Shown here one piece after another: positions 1 to 7,636 of a stretch of DNA of 64,000 nt (the first letter of the stretch is position 1; each line of letters begins with the position of its first letter). The notes under the pieces were generated by a model. That model was not told the origin of the DNA, did no database searches, and was given only the letters and a program-made list of their open reading frames with translations. A program made the position numbers and the translations under genes. Source of the stretch: an uncultured Paracoccaceae bacterium (GTDB lineage Bacteria > Pseudomonadota > Alphaproteobacteria > Rhodobacterales > Rhodobacteraceae); NCBI GenBank assembly GCA_947501555.1, contig CANMWG010000001.1:1488001-1552000 (forward strand), read 5' to 3'.

Positions 1-102
1 CCAATCTTGCGGTGGCTGATCGGTCTGTGCGCGGTTCTGGCGCTTTCTTTCTTGGCATTGGCTTATCTACGATCACTTTTTCAAAGTATGCGTCATGAAT
101 AG
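1..102 (+). CDS. C-terminal tail of an unidentified membrane protein (partial)
   Basis: The reading frame is open from the window edge to a TAG at 100-102 and gives 33 residues. They include a strongly hydrophobic stretch (about residues 4-23, rich in Leu, Ala, Gly and Phe) followed by a short basic tail, as expected for a last transmembrane helix with a cytoplasmic end. The start lies outside the window, so the family cannot be named. The stop is only 12 bp before the res-like region of the downstream resolvase. Confidence 0.5.
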   Translation, partial: PILRWLIGLCAVLALSFLALAYLRSLFQSMRHE

Positions 103-114
103 GTTAGGCGGGCG

Positions 115-226
115 TGTCCGTACAAGTATGCTGTAGCGGACATCCCACAACCCGCAGAAAATATGTCCGTTAGACCTCCCATCTACTTACGGACATTGAT
201 ATAAACGGACAATAATCATACGGACA
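115..226. promoter_or_regulatory. res-like recombination site upstream of the serine resolvase
   Basis: TGTCCG at 115-120 and its reverse complement CGGACA at 137-142 enclose exactly 28 bp. A second TGTCCG (164-169) and CGGACA (190-195) enclose 32 bp. Further CGGACA copies lie at 206-211 and 221-226. Tn3/gamma-delta res sites have site I (28 bp), site II (34 bp) and site III with similar half-sites, about 22 bp apart; here the gap between the first two sites is 21 bp. The array ends 14 bp before the resolvase start and so probably also covers its promoter, suggesting autoregulation. Confidence 0.7.
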
Positions 227-240
227 CCCGAGGAGGGAAT

Positions 241-873
241 TTGCAGACAATCCTATACGCGCGTGTTTCGACGCGGGATCAGACACTCGAACATCAAATC
301 ACCCAAGCAAAGTCGGCAGGTTTCAGGGTCGATGAAGTGATCGCCGATCATGGAGTTTCTGGGGTGCAGCAACGACTGCAAGAAAGACCAGAAGGGCGCA
401 GACTCTACGACAAGCTCCGTGCAGGTGATGTTCTTGTGCTGCGTTGGCTGGATAGGCTTGGACGTAACTACGAAGATGTCACAGACGCGGTTCGTCACTT
501 CATTAGACAGGGTATCATCATCCGAACCGTTATCAATGACATGACCTTCGACGGCTCCACTACCGATCCAGTTCAACAAGCAGTGCGGGACGCTATGATT
601 GCATTTCTGGCCGCAACGGCGCAGGCACAAGTCGAGGCTACTAAAGTTGCGCAAATGGCAGGTATCGAATTGGCTAAAGAAAAAGGTGATCGCTTTCGTG
701 GACGTAAGCCGTCCTACGACAGGAAAACCTTTGAACTCGCTGTACATCTTTTGGGTCTTGGAAATGGTCCAAGCTCAGTGTCGAAAGAGACTGGATTGTC
801 GCGCCAAACACTCATTCGCATCAGAGACAACCCAGAAGCAGCTTCCGCAGCGATGCAGAGATGGGGATTGTAA
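241..873 (+). CDS. Serine recombinase of the resolvase/invertase family
   Basis: The 210-residue protein matches a small Tn3-type resolvase in length and layout. The N-terminal catalytic domain starts with YARVSTRDQ, putting the nucleophilic serine at residue 10. The R-rich region around residues 65-75 fits the rest of the active site. A C-terminal helix-turn-helix (about residues 172-195) would bind the res half-sites. Translation starts at TTG 241 after a GAGGAGGG ribosome-binding site; no ATG is available upstream. In the family the protein cuts and rejoins DNA at res through a phosphoserine link. No matching Tn3 transposase is in the window, so it may be a stand-alone resolvase of an island or plasmid-derived segment. 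Confidence 0.9.
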   Translation: MQTILYARVSTRDQTLEHQITQAKSAGFRVDEVIADHGVSGVQQRLQERPEGRRLYDKLRAGDVLVLRWLDRLGRNYEDVTDAVRHFIRQGIIIRTVINDMTFDGSTTDPVQQAVRDAMIAFLAATAQAQVEATKVAQMAGIELAKEKGDRFRGRKPSYDRKTFELAVHLLGLGNGPSSVSKETGLSRQTLIRIRDNPEAASAAMQRWGL

Positions 874-1003
874 AGGCGGCAACATCTATCAGTTTACGTT
901 ACTTTTTTAGGAGATTCAGACCATCGAACAGTTTGTTACATGGCTGCAGCAAACATTCAACAATCGTGAGATTGCAATCGGCCTATGGTTAGCCGCAGGT
1001 CTC

Positions 1004-2254
1004 GTGCTTAGCCTTTCAATGGCAAACCTGCGATACAGTCTCTGGAGCATCGCCAAGGCGCTGTTTACCCCAAAGCTCTTGGTGTTCTTCGGCATGGTTG
1101 CCATCAACGTAGTCGTGCTGTGCTGGTTGTTGGGGGAGGTCGGTTTGTGGTCAACTTCCCAAATACCTTCCACGGTTTTGTGGTTTGCAATGGGCGGCTG
1201 TGTCTTTGCTGGCCGAGCACTACAATCGAAAGAAGATGATCGGTATTTCCGCAATCTCTTTCGTGGCAGTTTGAAGCTGGGTGGCATCTTCGAATTTATA
1301 GTCGTCGCCTACACATTTGGCTTGATCGCAGAGTTGATCTTGGTCCCTTGTCTATTTCTCTTGGGAGCGACTTTGGCTGTCGCAGGCACAAAACCAGAAT
1401 ACAGCAAAGCAAAGACGCTATTGGAGGCGATACTAGCTGTCTTCGCCCTCGTCTTGGTTTGGAACTCGGTGTCGTCAATATGGGCGGAACCCGCAGCCTT
1501 CTTCACAACCGATACTGGTCGAAATTTCATTCTTCCTATCTTGCTGACAGTTGGGAGCATCCCAGTATTCTATTTGCTTTTTTGCTACTCGCATATTGAA
1601 CAAGCCCGCATTCAGATCGAACAAAAGACATTCCAGTCAGACGACTTGAAGCGGTATGCAAGGAAGCGGTTTTTCTTGACGTTTGTGCTTCGCCCTTGGT
1701 TATTGCGGCGGGCGACGCGGCAGTTTCATGTTTTGCCAGCGTGGACCAAGTCCGATGTTGAACAGATAATCACCGATATTCTGAATTACGAACGTAACGA
1801 AGAGTTACGACCTGAAATTGAACCTGCAATCGGATGGAGTCCGTATACAGCACGTGATTTTTTGAAAAACGACGGCCTGCGTACCAACGACTACCATAAG
1901 GGATTTGAAGAGTATTGGGCCACCGCCCCTTACATCGAACTTGACGATCACATCTTGCCCAACAAAGCCACTTTTTACCTTGAAGGGGAAGCGGATGTTG
2001 TAAAGACTCTCAAGCTGACGGGTAAATTTCGCGATGATTTTGACGGGGAACTAGGTAGGGCCAAGTTTCAAGAAATCGCACAGACGCTCTGCCAGCAAGC
2101 CATAGGTCATATCGAAATTGATCTGAACGTGTTCTTGCTAAGCACAGATGACTTCCGAGTAGACAAAATGGTCGGTGGAGTGGCTATTTCTTCTTGGACT
2201 GAGCGATATCCATCTGGCACAGGTTATGAGGTGTTTTTCACAATCTCCAGATAA
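1004..2254 (+). CDS. Unrecognised multi-pass membrane protein with large soluble C-terminal domain
   Basis: The 416-residue form begins at GTG 1004. About four hydrophobic segments occupy the first 200 residues (near residues 20-45, 52-68, 95-128, 145-200). A charged soluble domain of about 210 residues follows and ends in a beta-rich stretch. I do not recognise the family. The start is doubtful: the frame is open back to a TAG at 908-910, the first 27 extra codons complete a transmembrane helix, and the only good ribosome-binding site (AGGAG, 909-913) fits an ATC codon at 923. It lies 130 bp after the resolvase gene on the same strand and may travel with it. Confidence 0.6.
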   Translation: MLSLSMANLRYSLWSIAKALFTPKLLVFFGMVAINVVVLCWLLGEVGLWSTSQIPSTVLWFAMGGCVFAGRALQSKEDDRYFRNLFRGSLKLGGIFEFIVVAYTFGLIAELILVPCLFLLGATLAVAGTKPEYSKAKTLLEAILAVFALVLVWNSVSSIWAEPAAFFTTDTGRNFILPILLTVGSIPVFYLLFCYSHIEQARIQIEQKTFQSDDLKRYARKRFFLTFVLRPWLLRRATRQFHVLPAWTKSDVEQIITDILNYERNEELRPEIEPAIGWSPYTARDFLKNDGLRTNDYHKGFEEYWATAPYIELDDHILPNKATFYLEGEADVVKTLKLTGKFRDDFDGELGRAKFQEIAQTLCQQAIGHIEIDLNVFLLSTDDFRVDKMVGGVAISSWTERYPSGTGYEVFFTISR

Positions 2255-2308
2255 CCCAATCAGCAGTTCCACTGCATACAGATGGGACTTTAGCTTGACC
2301 CAAATTAG

Positions 2309-2332
2309 ACCCAAACCTTTGGTTGGGTTTTT
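2309..2332 (+). terminator. Probable intrinsic terminator after the membrane protein gene
   Basis: ACCCAAACC and GGTTGGGT form a short stem with a one-base bulge around a TTT loop, followed directly by a run of five T. It sits 55 bp after the stop codon at 2254. Confidence 0.55.
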
Positions 2333-2563
2333 CCTAGACCCGCTGGGAGTTCATGCCCGAAGCATAGATTATCACGTCGGAAATTTCCCGATCTTCAATC
2401 GCCTTTCCTTCTCAAAACTCATCAGTGTTCTACTATGATCATGTTTTGGTTTCGACAGTGGATACTGAGAAACTCACGGCATGTGTTTTCGAGGCCAGGA
2501 TAGGTCTGACGATCAAGTTCAAACGACATGCTCGAAATCGACCGTTTGTGAGAAACGAAGCGG
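2333..2563. other. Intergenic stretch without recognised content
   Basis: Together with 2255-2308 this forms a 309-bp gap between the membrane protein gene and the convergent secreted-protein gene. Apart from the terminator-like hairpin I see no coding frame, RNA or repeat. Confidence 0.4.
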
Positions 2564-3085
2564 TTAGTGTGGCGACCGCCCAGTCGCGATCATGAGATGG
2601 TGCTGTTGGTGATGCGCACCGATTGTCATCAATCCAAAGAACCCCAATCCCAGCACATGGTTTAGCTCTTCATCTGACCCGACCTGAACCAGCATCGATG
2701 CGCCATTATCTATTCCCCCAGCGGTGACGGTCCAATCCGATGATCCCTGCAACATCGGGCTATGTGCCAACACCATGCGTCTGATGGACGATGCTACCAC
2801 ATCATCTCCCGTGACTGTGAACGTCACACTCAACTCATCGACCTTTCGCTCAACCGATGCCCTCGTCGTCACGTTGTCCATATCCACGAGGTGATCACGC
2901 AGTGCTTTGATATCTACCTGCGTCCAGTCCGTGTCTGTGTCGTCACGCAGCAATGTTACGATCTCAGAAATCGCTGCGAACTGGGACTGACCCGCTTCGT
3001 TTGGTGACCCCGATGTATGCGCATGTTGTGCCATGGCGTTGGATGCGACGAACATCATGGCTGCTGATAAAAATCCTAGCTTCAT
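2564..3085 (-). CDS. Secreted His-rich protein of unknown function
   Basis: The start is ATG 3085, preceded by AGGAGG at ideal spacing; a longer reading to 3124 lacks such a signal. The 173-residue product starts with a typical Sec signal peptide ending near SNAMAQ. The mature protein carries an AHAH motif near its N terminus and a His-rich C-terminal block (HHQQHH), which could bind metal or heme; this is inference. It is divergent from a Crp/Fnr-type regulator, and the shared 64-bp gap contains a Fnr-like palindrome. Location at the edge of a copper/mercury island suggests a role in metal or redox stress. Confidence 0.65.
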   Translation of the reverse strand: MKLGFLSAAMMFVASNAMAQHAHTSGSPNEAGQSQFAAISEIVTLLRDDTDTDWTQVDIKALRDHLVDMDNVTTRASVERKVDELSVTFTVTGDDVVASSIRRMVLAHSPMLQGSSDWTVTAGGIDNGASMLVQVGSDEELNHVLGLGFFGLMTIGAHHQQHHLMIATGRSPH

Positions 3086-3134
3086 TGAATCCTCCTGTTT
3101 CTTGATAACTCTATCCAACTTCACTTTGGTTGCT

Positions 3135-3150
3135 TATGATCTCGATCATA
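3135..3150. promoter_or_regulatory. Fnr-like palindrome between the divergent secreted-protein and Crp/Fnr genes
   Basis: TATGATC and GATCATA form a 7+2+7 inverted repeat that fits the Fnr/Dnr layout (TTGAT-N4-ATCAA) with mismatches only at the outer bases. Its last base is the A of the Crp/Fnr start codon, a position suited to autorepression. Confidence 0.5.
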
Positions 3151-3716
3151 TGGTTACTGATCCTTTCTCCCATCTACCCAAGACTGCGTGTCGCGCAATT
3201 GACATGCAAAAAGGTGACGTGCTGTTTCGCCAGGATCAGACAACATCGGGACTTTACCGTGTCGTTTCTGGCTGCGTGACGCTGCAACGCACTGGGCTGG
3301 GTGGCGACACCTTGACCCTTCACAGAGCGGTGTCGGGCGGGCTGTTTGCGGAGGCATCAGTCTTCTCAGAGACGTACCATTGCGATGCGATTTGCACTGC
3401 GGCTGGCAGCGTCACAAAGATCGCAAAGGCGGATGTCGTTGCAACGATGCAATCCAATCCTGCGTTCTCCGAAGGCTTCACAAGGTTACTGGCTGTTCAG
3501 GTCCAACAGTACCGCGCACATATCGAGTTGCTGGCAATCCCGTCGGCCAAGGACCGCATCTTGGCTGCGGTTCAGGCAGGGTACTTCGATGCTACGGTGA
3601 CCGAGTTGGCCACCCGCATCAATCTCAGTCAAGAAGCCTGCTATCGCGCACTGCGGGCATTGTGTGATGACGGTCGTGTGGTTCAAACAGGCCGTGGACA
3701 GTACAGCCTAACGTAA
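3150..3716 (+). CDS. Crp/Fnr-family transcriptional regulator
   Basis: From ATG 3150 the product has 188 residues. The N-terminal two thirds form a cyclic-nucleotide-binding-like beta barrel (from KGDVLFRQDQ to about residue 115). A long dimer helix and a winged helix-turn-helix follow (TELATRINLSQEACYRALRAL, about residues 148-168). No N-terminal Cys cluster for an Fe-S centre is visible, so it is not a classical Fnr. An upstream in-frame ATG at 3033 would run through the divergent gene's start, so 3150 is preferred. Its likely targets are itself and the divergent secreted protein. Confidence 0.85.
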   Translation: MVTDPFSHLPKTACRAIDMQKGDVLFRQDQTTSGLYRVVSGCVTLQRTGLGGDTLTLHRAVSGGLFAEASVFSETYHCDAICTAAGSVTKIAKADVVATMQSNPAFSEGFTRLLAVQVQQYRAHIELLAIPSAKDRILAAVQAGYFDATVTELATRINLSQEACYRALRALCDDGRVVQTGRGQYSLT

Positions 3717-3744
3717 TCATTCAGATCAATTGGCTGATAGTCAG

Positions 3745-4152
3745 CTAAAGTGGCACCGTTGGAGCCTCGCTCATCAAGCTGTCCAGCATCGGGCATGAAG
3801 ATGTCCCCTCATCACAACTCGCAGACAGGCTCTGTAAGGCCGCACGAAGTCGTTCAAGACTATCAATCTTGGCATTGATCGCGACTAGTTGGTCTTCGGC
3901 CATGCTCTTCACTTCCTTACAAGAACGGCCTTGCTCGTCGTTCAGTGAAAGCAACGTTTGGATGATCGACATCGGAAACCCAAGATCACGGCAACGCTTT
4001 ACGAAACGCAATTTTGCGATTTCATCAGCGGTATACAGGCGTCGCCCCGCCGCCGAGCGATCAGGTTTCGGAACAAGCCCTTCACGTTCGTAATAACGGA
4101 TCGTCTCAATGTGGACGCCGCTCTTCTGCGAAGCTTTCCCGATGGTAAACAT
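3745..4152 (-). CDS. merR: MerR-family Hg(II)-responsive regulator
   Basis: The 135-residue protein has the MerR N-terminal winged helix (IGKASQKSGVHIETIRYYER), a dimerisation helix and three cysteines at 78, 113 and 120. Tn501 MerR binds Hg(II) through Cys82, Cys117 and Cys126; the first two are the same 35 residues apart here, and the last pair is two residues closer. ATG 4152 is chosen because the MerR consensus starts there; a longer frame to 4281 has no homologous N terminus. The gene is divergent from merF, and the palindrome at 4160-4182 overlaps both leaders, the classic arrangement for repression without Hg and activation by DNA distortion with Hg. Confidence 0.85.
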   Translation of the reverse strand: MFTIGKASQKSGVHIETIRYYEREGLVPKPDRSAAGRRLYTADEIAKLRFVKRCRDLGFPMSIIQTLLSLNDEQGRSCKEVKSMAEDQLVAINAKIDSLERLRAALQSLSASCDEGTSSCPMLDSLMSEAPTVPL

Positions 4153-4157
4153 TTCTC

Positions 4158-4188
4158 TTGCTCCTGTAGTCGCTACAGGAGCTATGAC
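4158..4188 (+). promoter_or_regulatory. MerR-type operator and merF promoter
   Basis: GCTCCTGTAG-TCG-CTACAGGAGC (4160-4182) is a perfect 10+3+10 palindrome. A -35 like TTGCTC (4158-4163) and a -10 like TATGAC (4183-4188) enclose 19 bp, the over-long spacer typical of MerR-activated promoters. It faces merF. Confidence 0.8.
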
Positions 4189-4259
4189 TGGATGGCGGTT
4201 GCCAATGCAAATCAAACTTTGGCGATAACCGCACAGTCGGGACGACGAGGGATAGCAAT

Positions 4260-4466
4260 ATGAAAAATAAACTATTGGCATTTGGCATTGGGGGAACGCT
4301 GCTTGCTGCGCTGTGTTGCTTTACGCCGTTGCTACCAATCGTTTTGACCGCACTCGGTCTTACTGGGTTATTGGGTGTGCTGTATAACGACGCAGTTTTG
4401 CTGCCAATTCTGGCTGGGTTTCTTATTCTTACGGGGTACGCGGTATGGCAACGACGGAAACAGTAG
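4260..4466 (+). CDS. merF: MerF-type mercury uptake protein
   Basis: This is a 68-residue inner-membrane protein with two hydrophobic helices (about residues 5-30 and 38-62). A vicinal cysteine pair in the first helix is followed by F-T-P (LCCFTPLL), the MerF signature that carries Hg(II) across the membrane. The basic tail WQRRKQ fits a cytoplasmic C terminus. It is the first gene after the MerR-type promoter and overlaps the next gene by 22 bp, so the two are surely co-transcribed. Confidence 0.85.
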   Translation: MKNKLLAFGIGGTLLAALCCFTPLLPIVLTALGLTGLLGVLYNDAVLLPILAGFLILTGYAVWQRRKQ

Positions 4467-4669
4467 TTGTTCTTGAGTCCAAACTGACCTGTCCCGACTG
4501 TGGGCATGTTGAAACTGAAATGATGCCAACAGATGCGTGTCAGTGGTTTTACGAATGCAAGTCATGCCAAACTGTACTCAAGCCACTGAGCGGTGACTGC
4601 TGCGTTTACTGTTCGTATGCAACGGTTCCTTGCCCGCCGATACAAGAGGGCAAGTCCTGTTGTGGATGA
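4445..4669 (+). CDS. GDCCVxC-domain small protein, mercury-associated
   Basis: The 74-residue cysteine-rich protein has CPDCG and CKSC pairs, then the motif GDCCVYCSYATVPCPP and a C-terminal KSCCG. This is the GDCCVxC family, whose members often sit next to mer genes and in some genomes contain selenocysteine; here the codons are ordinary Cys. The ten cysteines suggest thiol binding of Hg(II) in the cytoplasm, which is inference. It follows merF in the same operon. No mercuric reductase gene follows. Confidence 0.8.
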   Translation: MATTETVVVLESKLTCPDCGHVETEMMPTDACQWFYECKSCQTVLKPLSGDCCVYCSYATVPCPPIQEGKSCCG

Positions 4670-4687
4670 AACGACTCCACTGAATTG

Positions 4688-5113
4688 TTAGTGTGGAGGG
4701 TTCCTGCTGGCTTGGACTTCGCGTTCTCGCTCAGACCAAGTTGATCTAATGTAGGCGAGGATATCCCATATCTCGTCATCGGTGAGTGTTCCGCCGAAGC
4801 CTGGCATCCCGCTGTTGAACCCAGTGACACCCCTAACCTCCAATGCAGCAGCCCCACCGAGCTTGGTATACTCGAACAGCAGTTCATCATCATGATGCCA
4901 TGTATGGCCCGTCCCGTCATGAGGCGGGGCTGGAAGTACACCATCGGCGTTAGGGGATTGCCAGTTCGGCTGCCCCTCAAGATTGGCACCGTGACACGAT
5001 GCGCAGTTGTCTGAATACAGGCTTTGCCCCGCAACGATGTCACGGTGATCCCAATTGTGATCAGCGGCGGCTGGGGATGCCAGCGACAGCAAGATCGGGA
5101 TCAAACACCTCAT
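4688..5113 (-). CDS. Secreted class I cytochrome c
   Basis: The start ATG 5113 overlaps the TGA of the multicopper oxidase gene (ATGA), so this 141-residue reading is preferred over longer ones. A signal peptide (MRCLIPILLSLASPAAA) precedes a single heme-binding CASCH. Met residues in the GMPGFGG region can provide the axial ligand. The fold is a mono-heme cytochrome c for periplasmic electron transfer. As last gene of the five-gene copper operon it may take electrons from, or pass them to, the multicopper oxidase. Confidence 0.85.
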   Translation of the reverse strand: MRCLIPILLSLASPAAADHNWDHRDIVAGQSLYSDNCASCHGANLEGQPNWQSPNADGVLPAPPHDGTGHTWHHDDELLFEYTKLGGAAALEVRGVTGFNSGMPGFGGTLTDDEIWDILAYIRSTWSEREREVQASRNPPH

Positions 5114-6420
5114 GCAACGTTCACCCATGTGCGCATTCCGCCAACGGCGTGGCTGAGCATGTGGCAGTGCAGCAGCCAACGACCAGGGTTGTCGAAGACA
5201 CAGATGACATCACGGCTTTCACCTGCGTTTACCAGAGTTGTGTCACGCAGGTCGCCTAAGGCCCCACTCTCATCAACCTCGTAGAAGTGGTGACCATGTA
5301 GGTGGATGCCGTGCGGGAACGAGGTGTCATTTACAAATGTGATCCGCACAGTCTCGCCATTTTGGAATGATCCGAAAGGGTCGCCTTGTAGGTCCGAGAC
5401 GTTGTTGAAGGCCCAGATGTTATCACCATCGTGGCGACCGCCCATTGCACCACCCATCATCGTCAACGTCAGATGTTGCGTGGGATCAGCAGTTGTTAGC
5501 AGGTTGGGCGGTGACAGAGCCATGATCTGCCCAACCACCCTATCCGTATTTGTGCCACTCACAGCCAGATCAGCCAACCTATATGGCCCCTGACGGGTCA
5601 ACATATCAAACCCAACGGGACCAGTGATGTCTACGATCAAGTCGGTCCGTTGTGCGGGTGCGAGGGTAAGCTCGGCCATAGGACGTGGCTCCAATAGAGC
5701 CATGCCATCCAAGGCCACGACAGACCCGCTGACGCCACTGATCGCGACGGGAAAGATTCGGTTAGTGGCGGCGTTGATCAGTCGAAACCTGACCCGATCC
5801 CCAGTTTTCACCTGATCTTGGGATAGGAATGCACGGGCGAAATTTCCCATGTAACCGCCATGGGCGACGCTGTGCATGTCAGTGAACTCATCTGATAGGC
5901 TGCCATCTTCCTGCATTTGCCAATCTGCCATCAACACAGTGATGTCGTGATCGATATCTGGGGGCGTTTCATCCTCAACAATCAGTGGTCCCATCATGCC
6001 ACGTGCGACTTGTTCATGAGAAATGTAATGAGAATGATACCAATAGGTGCCTTCGTCAGGTGGGACAAAGCTGTAGGTTTTGGTGTCGGAAGGTTCAATC
6101 AACTCTTGCGTCACCATCGGCACACCATCCATCTGGTTTTCCAGCCTGATGCCGTGCCAATGCACTGCGGTGCCTTCTTCAAGATCGTTCTCAACATCGA
6201 TGTTCACACGCTCACCACGACGCACCCGCAGTTCGGGACCTGGCATTGATCCGTTGAAGCCCAGCATGGATGTCACACCATTTCCATCTGGTAGGATTTG
6301 TTGCTTCACCGCTTCTGCCTTCAATCGTAACGTATCTTCGGCCGCGAAAGTGGGCATAGGTAAGATCGCGGTGGCTGAAACGGAGGCCAAGAAGTGTCGT
6401 CTATTCATGTGGTGCCTCAT
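5110..6420 (-). CDS. Multicopper oxidase, CopA/CueO-like, Tat-exported
   Basis: The 436-residue protein begins with a Tat-type signal (RRHFLASVSA). All four copper-ligand blocks are present: HWHG near residue 90, WYHSH near residue 130, HGIHLHGHH near residue 375 and HCHMLSH near residue 420. The type 1 and trinuclear copper sites should therefore be intact. Such enzymes oxidise Cu(I) or organic substrates with O2 in the periplasm and protect against copper. ATG 6420 overlaps the copD stop (ATGA), supporting this start over 6486. It is translationally coupled to copD upstream and the cytochrome downstream. Confidence 0.93.
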   Translation of the reverse strand: MRHHMNRRHFLASVSATAILPMPTFAAEDTLRLKAEAVKQQILPDGNGVTSMLGFNGSMPGPELRVRRGERVNIDVENDLEEGTAVHWHGIRLENQMDGVPMVTQELIEPSDTKTYSFVPPDEGTYWYHSHYISHEQVARGMMGPLIVEDETPPDIDHDITVLMADWQMQEDGSLSDEFTDMHSVAHGGYMGNFARAFLSQDQVKTGDRVRFRLINAATNRIFPVAISGVSGSVVALDGMALLEPRPMAELTLAPAQRTDLIVDITGPVGFDMLTRQGPYRLADLAVSGTNTDRVVGQIMALSPPNLLTTADPTQHLTLTMMGGAMGGRHDGDNIWAFNNVSDLQGDPFGSFQNGETVRITFVNDTSFPHGIHLHGHHFYEVDESGALGDLRDTTLVNAGESRDVICVFDNPGRWLLHCHMLSHAVGGMRTWVNVA

Positions 6421-7265
6421 GCTGGCAGAGTCAGGTGTGTTGTCAAAACAGCGGTCGTGCCAAGCACAGCAAAGATGACCAGCCATTCAACCGATATAGA
6501 TTTGGAGAGGTGACTTGCAGCGGCTGGATCACCTGCTCGGAGCGCAGGAATGAACCGAAGTTTATTGGCCGCAGCCAACCCAAGCAGGCCACCTATGAGA
6601 AAAACCTTGATGATCAATGCTTGCCCGTATCCAGTCCCGATAAGTGCGGTGAACGAACCAACAAGCTGGTAGCCCATGTAACCACCAACGATGATCAGCA
6701 CGGGGACTGTGACAGTCGCAACAACGCCAAATCGATGCCCCACGTTCGCAGCAATGTTAAAGGTGTCGGGTATCGATGCTAGGCGCTTCAATGGCGTGAG
6801 AACGCCGATCCACAGTGCGACGGTCAGCAAATGCAACGTCAAAGCGATGTCGAGCAGCGTCGTGTCTCGGCTAGAGATGTGTCCGACGTGATCGAATGAC
6901 CAGATCGCTACGACTCCACCCAGAGCCGAGACCCAAGCTCCAACACGCCCCATGAACAAGCCAGCGATCAACAGACCTAGACCCACCAAACGCAATAGCA
7001 ATGCCGTACCTACAGGCGTCGTCCATAGCAGGCCCAGCATCTCTGGATCAGTCATACCGCTGAGATCACCCGTCAGGTTGGCTCCGCGTAATGAGAAGGC
7101 AAGGATGGTCGCCGCCAACCCTAGAACGGCGAATGCTGCGGTCAAACCACGTGTGCGATCTAATCGAAACATCAGCGTCGCCATGACAGTGCCAGCCGCA
7201 GTCATCACGCCAAGGTAGAGGGCAAATTTTGTGATGATGGCCGCCAGACCGAACGCATCAGGCAT
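6417..7265 (-). CDS. copD: CopD-family copper resistance membrane protein
   Basis: The 282-residue integral membrane protein has about eight hydrophobic segments and conserved His/Trp positions in the middle (VGHISSRDTTLLD, TVALWIGVL), as in CopD/PcoD. In the family CopD works with periplasmic CopC, probably moving copper across the inner membrane. The gene lies 2 bp after copC and overlaps the multicopper oxidase start, fixing it in the operon cytochrome c - copC - copD - oxidase - cytochrome c. Confidence 0.88.
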   Translation of the reverse strand: MPDAFGLAAIITKFALYLGVMTAAGTVMATLMFRLDRTRGLTAAFAVLGLAATILAFSLRGANLTGDLSGMTDPEMLGLLWTTPVGTALLLRLVGLGLLIAGLFMGRVGAWVSALGGVVAIWSFDHVGHISSRDTTLLDIALTLHLLTVALWIGVLTPLKRLASIPDTFNIAANVGHRFGVVATVTVPVLIIVGGYMGYQLVGSFTALIGTGYGQALIIKVFLIGGLLGLAAANKLRFIPALRAGDPAAASHLSKSISVEWLVIFAVLGTTAVLTTHLTLPA

Positions 7266-7267
7266 CG

Positions 7268-7609
7268 TTATTCGACTGTGAAGCTAAAGGTGCCGTTCAG
7301 GGCATGGCCATCTACACCAAGCCCACGCCATTCAACCACATAGATTCCTGCTCCCATGTCGTGCATTGGTAAGGCAAACTCCTGAGTGAAAGCCGTTTGT
7401 TCGCCAAGGTCCATGTCCATACTGTGTGTGTCGGCATGTGTGATCGCAACCCGCGTCAGACGGATGTCACCTTTGAAGTTCATCAAGACTTCGGTCGGCA
7501 TCTCTGTGACGATGGCCTCGTTAGCTGGTGTCGTTGTATCGAGGGGCGAGTGCGCCATCGCACCCGTGGCCCAAATCCCGATCATGCCTGCAAGTAGAAT
7601 AGCTTTCAT
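7268..7609 (-). CDS. copC: CopC-family periplasmic copper-binding protein
   Basis: This 113-residue protein has a signal peptide ending in AMA, so the mature protein would start with His. Mature N-terminal His together with the C-terminal D-x-H (VDGHAL) is the Cu(II) site of CopC. The beta-sandwich pattern (LTRVAITHAD, YVVEWRGLGVDGH) is typical of the family. It likely chaperones periplasmic copper to CopD, encoded 2 bp downstream. Confidence 0.92.
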   Translation of the reverse strand: MKAILLAGMIGIWATGAMAHSPLDTTTPANEAIVTEMPTEVLMNFKGDIRLTRVAITHADTHSMDMDLGEQTAFTQEFALPMHDMGAGIYVVEWRGLGVDGHALNGTFSFTVE

Positions 7610-7636
7610 TGTTGTTTCCAGTCTTGTTGTTTGAGA

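Noticed and set aside
253..747. 164-codon open frame on the minus strand inside the resolvase gene
   Set aside because: It is antisense to a clear resolvase with intact motifs and has no recognisable domain.
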